Shown here piece by piece: positions 1 to 4,994 of a stretch of 6,724 nucleotides of DNA. Origin of the DNA: an uncultured bacterium (GTDB lineage Bacteria > Actinomycetota > Aquicultoria > SKW223); NCBI GenBank assembly GCA_938042205.1, contig CALIRS010000135.1:1-6724 (forward strand), written 5' to 3'. The translations under genes and the position numbers were made by a program. The notes beneath the pieces were generated by a model that saw only the letters and a list, made by a program, of their open reading frames with translations, made no database searches and had not been told where the DNA came from. Within the stretch, counting starts at the first letter, position 1; every line of letters starts with the position of its first letter.

Positions 1-1
1 T

Positions 2-967
2 GGTATTAAGGTCCATTTTGGAGAAGCAGGAAATACTGAGTTTTTACCGCCTCACTATATAAAACCAGTGGTAGATGTGGTAAAAAATTTAGGTGCATGC
101 CCAGTTCTCTTTGATACAAATACCCTTTACAGAGGAATGCGTTCAAACACTTACGATCATCTTATTTTAGCAAAAAGGCATGGATTCAATTTGGAATCTG
201 TTGGGGCTCCCGCAGTCATTGCTGATGGACTTAAGGGGAAAACTTATATTGAAGTACCCATAAATGGAAAACATTTTCAGGTGGTTAGACTTGGAGGGGA
301 GATCAAACAGATGGATAGCATTATTGTAATATCACATGTTAAAGGGCATTCATCAACAGGTTTTGGCGGAGCAATTAAGAACATTTCAATGGGTTTTGCC
401 TCGAGAAGTGGTAAACAGCAAATGCACTCTGATGTTAAGCCTACCGTTAATGCAGAAAAGTGTACCGAGTGTGGAACATGTATTGAATGGTGCCCAGTAA
501 GTGCAATAACCTTTGATGTTAGCCAGAAGGCTGCCAAAATTGATCATAATATTTGTAATGGTTGCGGGGAATGCCGTGTTACCTGCCCTGAAGGAGCTAT
601 CGATATCAGCTGGGAAACTTCGGCAATAATGCTGCAGGAGAAAATGGCTGAATATGCTTTAGGTTCAATGAAGCTTAAAAGAGGGTCAATCGGGTTCCTT
701 AATTTCGCAGTTAACATTACGCCTGACTGTGACTGTTGGGAATGGAGTGATGAGAGAATAGTTAAAGATATCGGCGTGTTTGCCTCAAAGGACCCGATTT
801 CTGTGGACGTTGTTAGCTGTGATCAAATTAACGAAGTGTGGAAAAAAGAAAAAAAGGGAAAAAATGTATGGAGAGATCTTTATCCTGAAATAGATTGGAC
901 GATACAGCTCAGATATGGAGAAGAAATTGGAGTTGGGGAAATGAAATATAAATTGAAGGTGATATAG
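2..967 (+). CDS. DUF362 domain iron-sulfur protein, 5'-truncated by window edge
   Basis: The reading frame is open from base 2, and its first residues (GIKVHFGEAGN) match the N-terminal part of DUF362 proteins. The real start therefore lies left of the window, and the first ATG-like codon inside (a GTG at 68) is not the start. About 321 residues are visible, and probably a few dozen are missing. Two ferredoxin-type cluster motifs are present: CTECGTCIEWCP near base 461 and CNGCGECRVTCP near base 555. Each has the Cys-x2-Cys-x2-Cys-x3-Cys-Pro pattern of a 4Fe-4S cluster. The C-terminal part has a DCDCWEW stretch and GVFASKDPISVDVVS, both typical of this family (COG2768-like). The family lacks a settled biochemical role; an electron-transfer or redox function is inferred from the clusters. 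There is no signal peptide or membrane segment in the visible part. It ends in TAG, and no intrinsic terminator follows. The family call is firm, the function unknown. Confidence 0.9.
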   Translation, partial: GIKVHFGEAGNTEFLPPHYIKPVVDVVKNLGACPVLFDTNTLYRGMRSNTYDHLILAKRHGFNLESVGAPAVIADGLKGKTYIEVPINGKHFQVVRLGGEIKQMDSIIVISHVKGHSSTGFGGAIKNISMGFASRSGKQQMHSDVKPTVNAEKCTECGTCIEWCPVSAITFDVSQKAAKIDHNICNGCGECRVTCPEGAIDISWETSAIMLQEKMAEYALGSMKLKRGSIGFLNFAVNITPDCDCWEWSDERIVKDIGVFASKDPISVDVVSCDQINEVWKKEKKGKNVWRDLYPEIDWTIQLRYGEEIGVGEMKYKLKVI

Positions 968-1215
968 TATGCATGGAGTCGTTTCCAATGAAAATCAATG
1001 AGTATTCGGGGTGTGTCCTTTACCTGAAATTATGTCCTGAGTAGGTAATTAAGACATTTGGCGATGTGCTCCAAATAGACTCATTAGAGTGTATCAAATG
1101 TTGGAATATGTATGGTGGCCTGCGCGCTCGGTTCAAAAGTTTCGAATCTTGATGTTGAAGTTCCTGATTAGAAACTTTTAGCCTGAGGTCGAAATAGAGA
1201 CCGTGGGATGTAAAA
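968..1215 (+). promoter_or_regulatory. Structured non-coding leader upstream of rsmI
   Basis: This 248-base gap has no credible gene. Read as RNA on the plus strand it can form three successive stems. Stem one is TTACCT (1020-1025) with AGGTAA (1043-1048). Stem two is ACATTT plus GATGTGCTC (1054-1059, 1063-1071) with GAGTGTATC plus AAATGT (1087-1101): 15 pairs, three of them G-U, around a three-base bulge. Stem three is CTC-GGTT-AAAAGTTTC (1127-1143, one bulged base at 1134) with GAAACTTTT-AGCC-GAG (1171-1187, one bulged base at 1184): 16 pairs, with AATC/GATT (1145-1148, 1166-1169) able to extend it inward. No T-run follows the last stem, so it is not an ordinary terminator. I match it to no riboswitch, T-box, 6S, SRP, RNase P or tmRNA consensus. 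A 5' leader of rsmI or a small RNA is the best reading; a decayed gene remains possible. Confidence 0.3.
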
Positions 1216-2067
1216 ATGAAGATTCGAGGAAAGATATATTTGGTACCTACACCTGTGGGGAACCTGGAAGATATCACATTAAGGGCTCTTAAAGTTTTAA
1301 AGGAAGTTGATGTTATCTATTGCGAAGATACTCGTGAGACTTCTAAATTGGTTTCAAAATATGAGATTAAAACCCCTTTAAAGTCATACCTTGGTGGAGA
1401 GACCAGAAAAATAGAAGAGATTATGAAGCTTTTGGGCAGGGGTGAAAAAGTTGCTTTTGTTTCTGACAGAGGAACACCAGGCATTTCTGACCCTGGAGAA
1501 AAAGTAGTTAAGCGTGCCATTGAGGAAGGTTTTGAAGTGGAGTGTCTTCCCGGAGCGACCTCATTTGTGCCAGCGCTGGTAAGCTCAGGTCTTTCCACAG
1601 AGAAATTTGTTTTTGAAGGATTTTTGCCAAAATCCGGGAAAGAAAGAAAGAAGAGGTTTGAAGTTTTAAAAGATGAAACAAGAACCATCATATTTTATGA
1701 ATCGCCAGAACGGATTGAGAAGTTATTACTTGACCTCATGAAATTTTTAGGATCAAACAGGAAAGCGGTTATTGCCCGTGAAATTTCTAAGATTCATGAG
1801 GAGTATATCAGGGGTGATATCAAAAAACTCCTTGAGGAAGTTAAGGGAAAAAAGTTAAAGGGAGAGATTATACTTCTTGTATCTGGAAAAGAGGAACTCA
1901 TAGGATATAGGTTGCCAGAAAAAGTGATTAAGGAAGAAATACAAAATCTTATAAAAGAAGGCATGGGAACCGGGGAAATTGCAAAAAAACTATCAGTAAA
2001 ATATGGACTTGAGAAGAGAAAAGTTTACAAAAAGATCCTTGCTCTAATTTCTAAATCGAAGATTTAA
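1216..2067 (+). CDS. rsmI: 16S rRNA (cytidine-1402-2'-O)-methyltransferase
   Basis: RsmI uses S-adenosylmethionine to methylate the 2'-hydroxyl of C1402 in the decoding centre of 16S rRNA, acting on the small subunit in the cytoplasm. The 283-residue protein has the family's usual length. It shows the tetrapyrrole-methylase-fold signatures in order: YLVPTPVGNLEDITLRAL (residues 8-25), EDTRETSKL (37-45), VSDRGTPGISDPG (82-94), LPGATSFVPALVSSG (111-125), FEGFLPK (133-139) and IIFYESPERI (158-167). The C-terminal 45 residues (GTGEIAKKLSVKYGLEKRKVY) form the helix-turn-helix-like tail common in this family. One oddity is that the usual HEHNE-type motif after the first domain strand is replaced by SYLGGET (57-63). 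The ATG at 1216 is chosen because the family N-terminus begins there; its ribosome site (GTGGGATG, 1203-1210) is weak. The gene is transcribed toward abrB, and the two interlock at their stop codons. Confidence 0.95.
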   Translation: MKIRGKIYLVPTPVGNLEDITLRALKVLKEVDVIYCEDTRETSKLVSKYEIKTPLKSYLGGETRKIEEIMKLLGRGEKVAFVSDRGTPGISDPGEKVVKRAIEEGFEVECLPGATSFVPALVSSGLSTEKFVFEGFLPKSGKERKKRFEVLKDETRTIIFYESPERIEKLLLDLMKFLGSNRKAVIAREISKIHEEYIRGDIKKLLEEVKGKKLKGEIILLVSGKEELIGYRLPEKVIKEEIQNLIKEGMGTGEIAKKLSVKYGLEKRKVYKKILALISKSKI

Positions 2068-2306
2068 AGTTGAATGATTTTTTTCTTGCAGTTACTGCAG
2101 ATGTATCTGTTTTTGAACTCAACCAGACCTCTGGTGGAACCACAAAAAACGCAGTTGTCTTGAAATTTACGAAGAGTAAGTTTTTCCCCCTCGACAACAA
2201 TTTCCATTGGATCGCCCCGCTTAATATCCAGCGCTCTGCGAATTTCCATCGGAATGACAATTCTTCCTACCGGATCAATCCGGCGAATTATTCCTTTTGT
2301 GCCCAT
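2064..2306 (-). CDS. AbrB/SpoVT-type transcriptional regulator with C-terminal zinc-finger-like tail
   Basis: This 80-residue protein belongs to the AbrB family of swapped-hairpin DNA-binding proteins, which act as dimers or tetramers on AT-rich promoters and often repress transition-state genes and themselves. Residues 1-48 carry the classic pattern (GIIRRIDPVGRIVIPMEIRR, then LDIKRGDPMEIVVEGEKLTLRKF). The tail has two Cys pairs, CVFC at 52-55 and CSNC at 70-73, spaced to bind one zinc ion. Such tails are common in clostridial AbrB homologues but absent from B. subtilis AbrB. The ATG at 2306-2304 is preceded by a perfect AAGGAGG (2320-2314 on the minus strand) with seven bases between. It is divergent from metG and convergent with rsmI, as in B. 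subtilis. The regulon cannot be told from the sequence. I give no symbol because abrB, abh and spoVT homologues are hard to separate. Confidence 0.93.
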   Translation of the reverse strand: MGTKGIIRRIDPVGRIVIPMEIRRALDIKRGDPMEIVVEGEKLTLRKFQDNCVFCGSTRGLVEFKNRYICSNCKKKIIQL

Positions 2307-2313
2307 ACCCTAG

Positions 2314-2320
2314 CCTCCTT
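2314..2320 (-). promoter_or_regulatory. Ribosome binding site of the abrB-type gene
   Basis: On the minus strand these bases read AAGGAGG, a full match to the anti-Shine-Dalgarno core. They lie seven bases before the ATG at 2306, which fixes the start. Confidence 0.85.
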
Positions 2321-2340
2321 GGTCTTACATATTTTTCTAA

Positions 2341-2370
2341 CTTGTTTTATTGTAGTATAAACGCTTGTTT
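2341..2370. repeat. Direct repeat CTTGTTT in the abrB/metG divergent promoter region
   Basis: CTTGTTT occurs at 2341-2347 and again at 2364-2370, 23 bases apart, about two helical turns. Between the copies, on the minus strand, lies TATACT (2359-2354), a fair -10 box for the abrB-type gene, although no good -35 box is visible. A direct repeat straddling that promoter could be an operator, perhaps for autoregulation. This is inference only; AT-rich DNA often yields such repeats by chance. Confidence 0.3.
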
Positions 2371-2380
2371 GGATAAAGTG

Positions 2381-2386
2381 TAATAT
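2381..2386 (+). promoter_or_regulatory. Possible -10 box for metG
   Basis: TAATAT lies 23 bases before the metG start codon and 12 bases before its ribosome binding site. No convincing TTGACA-like -35 element stands 16-18 bases upstream, so this is a weak call. Confidence 0.2.
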
Positions 2387-2397
2387 TTTAACAATAC

Positions 2398-2403
2398 GGA
2401 GGT
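2398..2403 (+). promoter_or_regulatory. Ribosome binding site deciding the TTG start of metG
   Basis: GGAGGT ends five bases before the TTG at 2409. No in-frame ATG precedes the conserved N-terminal strand of MetRS, so this site supports TTG as the start. Confidence 0.75.
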
Positions 2404-2408
2404 TAACA

Positions 2409-3923
2409 TTGGGTAAGTTCTATGTTACTACTGCGATAGACTATGTTAACGCTTCTCCGCATATTGGTCACGCGCTCGAAAAAGTACAGGCGGATGTGAT
2501 GGCAAGGTATCATCGCCTGAAAAAAGATGACGTTTTCTTTTTGACAGGCACTGATGAACATGGGATGAAACTTTTCAGAGCAGCTCAAAATGAAAATATC
2601 TCCCCCCGGGAATTCTGTGACAAAATGAGTGCCAGGTTCATAGAGCTTACCAGAGCTTTGAATCTTTCCAATAATTATTTTATCCGCACTACTGACTTAA
2701 AACATAAAAAAGCAGTTCAAAAACTATGGCTTGCCTGTAGAAAAGATATTTATCTTTCGAAATATAAAGGTTTCTACTGCGTAGGTTGCGAAGCTTATCT
2801 TACAGAGCGAGATTTAGTTGATGGCAAGTGTCCTGTTCATAAGATAGAGCCTGAAATTATCGAAGAAACCAATTATTTTTTTGCTTTAAGTAAATATCGT
2901 GAGGCTCTGTTATCTCACTTTGAAAGCAATCCCCGGTTTGTGATTCCTGAATCAAGATATAACGAGATTTATTCATTCATAAAGTCAGGTCTTGAAGACA
3001 TCTCTATTTCTCGTTCTCGCGAGAAGCTGGTATGGGGAATAGATGTTCCTGAGGATCCATCACAGGTAATGTATGTCTGGTTTGATGCACTTACCAATTA
3101 CATATCAGGCATTGGCTATGAAGATGATTCGGAAATGTTTAGAAAATATTGGCCTGCAAATGTGCATGTAATAGGCAAAGATATTTCACGGTTTCATGCA
3201 GTTTTGTGGCCAGCAATGCTAATGAGTGCCGGTATTTCTGTTCCCGAAACAATCTTTGTTCATGGGTTTCTAACTGTTGAAGGTGAGAAGATGTCTAAAT
3301 CTCGGGGGAATGTTATTGATCCATTAGAGATAGTTGGGAAATACGGCGCAGATCCGCTCAGGTATTATTTAATCAGGGAGATTCCAACGACTGAGGATGG
3401 TGATTTTTCTCAGAGAAGATTTGAGGAGAGGTACAATTATGATCTCGCTAACGATCTTGGAAATCTCCTTCATCGCAACCTCAAACTTTTTGTAAGTTAT
3501 CAGAGTGGAATGATTGAGAAGAGCGTGGATTTTGATCATGAAGATAAAGTTCTGATTGAGGAAATTATGAGTGCGGTGTCTATTTACCAGAAAAGGATGG
3601 ACAACCTTGAGCTTGGAGAGGGCTTGAAAGTGGTAATGGAAATCGTAGGAAGGATGAATAAATATGTGGATGAAGAAAGTCCATGGTCGATTGCAGTTGA
3701 GAATCCGGAGAGATTTAAGACTGTAATGTATTTGATATCTGAGGGTTTAAGAATTATTTCAGTTTTAATTCAGCCTATAATGCCTGAAACCGCAGAAAAG
3801 ATCCAGTATCATTTAGGGATTGAAAAACCGGATTTTTCTCTTGAATCTACCCGGAAGGTAGGTCTTGGAGAAAGTCGGCAGGTAAATCCTGGTAAACCTC
3901 TTTTTCCGAGGATAACTGCTTAA
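2409..3923 (+). CDS. metG: Methionyl-tRNA synthetase, compact form
   Basis: MetRS is a cytoplasmic class I synthetase that joins methionine to tRNA-Met using ATP, supplying both initiation and elongation. The nucleotide-binding HIGH motif is exact (residues 18-21) and the flexible KMSKS loop is exact (294-298). A single zinc knuckle has Cys124, Cys127, Cys141 and His144 (CVGC...CPVH), the Thermus-type ligand set rather than four cysteines. The helical anticodon domain carries the conserved Asn418 and Trp426 (MNKYVDEESPW). At 504 residues the protein stops just after the VNPGKPLFPRI linker. It therefore lacks the C-terminal EMAPII/Trbp111-like dimerisation domain found in the roughly 660-residue B. 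subtilis MetS, and resembles compact actinobacterial forms. The start is TTG, supported by a GGAGGT site. The stop TAA shares one base with the ATG of tatD, so the two genes are probably one transcript with coupled translation. Confidence 0.96.
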   Translation: MGKFYVTTAIDYVNASPHIGHALEKVQADVMARYHRLKKDDVFFLTGTDEHGMKLFRAAQNENISPREFCDKMSARFIELTRALNLSNNYFIRTTDLKHKKAVQKLWLACRKDIYLSKYKGFYCVGCEAYLTERDLVDGKCPVHKIEPEIIEETNYFFALSKYREALLSHFESNPRFVIPESRYNEIYSFIKSGLEDISISRSREKLVWGIDVPEDPSQVMYVWFDALTNYISGIGYEDDSEMFRKYWPANVHVIGKDISRFHAVLWPAMLMSAGISVPETIFVHGFLTVEGEKMSKSRGNVIDPLEIVGKYGADPLRYYLIREIPTTEDGDFSQRRFEERYNYDLANDLGNLLHRNLKLFVSYQSGMIEKSVDFDHEDKVLIEEIMSAVSIYQKRMDNLELGEGLKVVMEIVGRMNKYVDEESPWSIAVENPERFKTVMYLISEGLRIISVLIQPIMPETAEKIQYHLGIEKPDFSLESTRKVGLGESRQVNPGKPLFPRITA

Positions 3924-4681
3924 TGATAGATTCCCATGCTCACCTTGAAATGCTTGAAGATGTTGATGAAGCAATGGTTCGCGCCCGGAAAGCAGGGCTT
4001 AAAATAGTTGTGGCAATAGCTGATATTTTTGGTGCTTACCAGGAAGTTCTCAAGTTAGCTGAAAGATATAATGAAGTTGTTTTCGGTATTGGAGTCCATC
4101 CTCACGACGCATCAAAGTGGAGCAGTGTTGTTGAAAAGATTATCAGGGAAGCGCTTCGCCATCGTAAAGCTGTTATAGTCGGGGAGATAGGGCTCGATTT
4201 TTATAGGATGTATTCGCCGCGGGAAGCGCAGGTCGAAGTTTTCAGAAAGCAGCTAGAGATTGCTGCTGAAGTGGATATGCCCGTGTCAGTTCATATACGT
4301 GATGCTTATGATGAGGCACATCAGATTCTTTCAGAATATAGGAAGCTTTCAAAAAAAATTATTCTACATTGTTATTCGTCAGAAGCCAGGGATGTTGAGA
4401 GATTTCTCAATATTGGGTGCTACATTTCCTTTGCTGGACCTGTTACCTATTCAAAGGCTGATAAGCTGCGGGAAGCAGTTTTGCAAGTTCCGCTGGATAG
4501 AATTCTTGTGGAAACCGATTGTCCGTATCTTTCACCACAACCTGTTCGCGGCAAGAGAAACGAACCTGCTAATGTGATTTACGTGATAGATGAAATAGCG
4601 AAGTTAAAAGGTGTTTTGGCATCCAGACTGAGCCAACAAGTCTATCTGAACCTGAAAAAGATATTGCAAATTCCAGGGTAG
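3923..4681 (+). CDS. tatD: TatD family metal-dependent hydrolase (DNase)
   Basis: TatD proteins are TIM-barrel metallohydrolases with 3'-5' exonuclease activity on DNA, linked to DNA repair and D-aminoacyl-tRNA or RNA quality control depending on species. The metal ligands are all visible: His5 and His7 (DSHAH), Glu88 (VGEIGLDFY), His124 (SVHIRDA), His149 (LHCYSS) and Asp199 (ETDCPYLSP). At 252 residues it is full length for the family (about 255). The ATG at 3923 overlaps the metG stop (TAATG). A GAGGA site at 3908-3912, inside the end of metG, lies ten bases upstream. The metG-tatD pairing is conserved in many Firmicutes, where tatD is yabD. The exact substrate in this organism is not deducible from the sequence. 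Cys200 in place of the common Ala after the catalytic ETD is a minor variation. Confidence 0.95.
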   Translation: MIDSHAHLEMLEDVDEAMVRARKAGLKIVVAIADIFGAYQEVLKLAERYNEVVFGIGVHPHDASKWSSVVEKIIREALRHRKAVIVGEIGLDFYRMYSPREAQVEVFRKQLEIAAEVDMPVSVHIRDAYDEAHQILSEYRKLSKKIILHCYSSEARDVERFLNIGCYISFAGPVTYSKADKLREAVLQVPLDRILVETDCPYLSPQPVRGKRNEPANVIYVIDEIAKLKGVLASRLSQQVYLNLKKILQIPG

Positions 4682-4756
4682 AATTTTAAATTTTAAACAT
4701 TTTAAGAATGTATAAACTAAGGTTAAAAATGAAAATTTGTTATTTATACTGTATTT

Positions 4757-4792
4757 CTGACCTGCAAAATTCACAATTCAAGACCTGACCCC
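4757..4792. repeat. Possible remnant of a REP-like or IS200-type element end
   Basis: The stretch holds CTGACCTG (4757-4764), an AT-rich linker, then CAAGACCTGACCCC (4779-4792), so GACCTG appears twice in direct orientation 23 bases apart. From memory, the GGGGTCAGGTCTTGAA type of sequence (the reverse complement here) is scattered in many bacterial genomes next to Y1-type (REP-associated) transposases. No transposase is present, and no matching second end was found nearby, so this is at most a solitary decayed copy. Confidence 0.2.
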
Positions 4793-4980
4793 GGAAGTTA
4801 GCCAGGAAGATAACGAGGAATTCTGAAAATTAGCAGTCAAAGGTTGAGAGTGATAAAATTGCTGGTCATGGCTATTTACAAAAATTGAACTGTTTCTTAA
4901 AATCCTTATAGAGCACTTGTTTGTGGTAGATTCCTTCCTTTTTATTATTTGTTTTCTTTCGCGTTATAACTTGACGCTGG

Positions 4981-4987
4981 AAGGAGG
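4981..4987 (+). promoter_or_regulatory. Ribosome binding site of the inositol-phosphate synthase gene
   Basis: AAGGAGG, followed by T, lies seven bases before the ATG at 4995. It rules out the longer in-frame reading from the TTG at 4917, whose extra 26 residues are hydrophobic filler absent from the family. Confidence 0.85.
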
Positions 4988-4994
4988 TAGAATA

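Larger units (their letters stand above)
4682..4994. other. AT-rich intergenic region before the inositol operon
   Basis: This 313-base stretch shows no credible gene on either strand; the longest sensible start (ATG at 4729) gives only 19 codons. Just after the tatD stop the heptamer ATTTTAA occurs three times (4683, 4690, 4699). No GC-rich terminator hairpin with a T-run is visible, so how metG-tatD transcription ends is unclear. The middle part contains a GC-richer motif described separately (4757-4792). For the downstream operon only weak promoter parts are seen: TTGTTT (4917-4922) with TTTATT (4941-4946) 18 bases on, and TATAAC at 4965-4970. The last 14 bases hold a strong ribosome binding site. 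Confidence 0.6.

Noticed and set aside
1111..1126. T-box-like string TATGGTGGCCTGCGCG
   Set aside because: It only loosely resembles AGGGTGGTACCGCG. There is no terminator/antiterminator pair, and rsmI is not a T-box-controlled gene.
973..1152. A plus-strand reading from ATG 973 that would be about 59 codons if one TAG at 1042 were ignored
   Set aside because: It has an internal stop, resembles no family I know, and the region is better explained by RNA stems. A pseudogene cannot be fully excluded.
1127..1187. Intrinsic terminator at the third leader stem
   Set aside because: No T-run follows the stem, and the loop is long.
1020..1277. An 85-codon open frame on the minus strand across the rsmI leader and start
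   Set aside because: No recognisable family and no good ribosome site, and it overlaps the conserved N-terminus of rsmI.
2087..2099. Perfect inverted repeat TGCAGT-T-ACTGCA
   Set aside because: It falls in the codons for CSNC of the regulator (TGC AGT AAC TGC), so coding explains it.
2070..2360. A 96-codon plus-strand open frame opposite the abrB-type gene
   Set aside because: It is the complement of a clear AbrB protein with a perfect ribosome site; its translation matches no family.
4260..4577. A 105-codon open frame inside tatD in another frame
   Set aside because: It lies wholly within a well-conserved tatD and has no family resemblance.
4729..4788. A 19-codon reading from ATG 4729 (MKICYLYC...)
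   Set aside because: Very short, no ribosome binding site, and it runs into the possible repeat motif.
4917..4994. A TTG-initiated 26-residue N-terminal extension of inositol-phosphate synthase
   Set aside because: The extension is absent from the family, and a perfect AAGGAGG lies just before the ATG at 4995.
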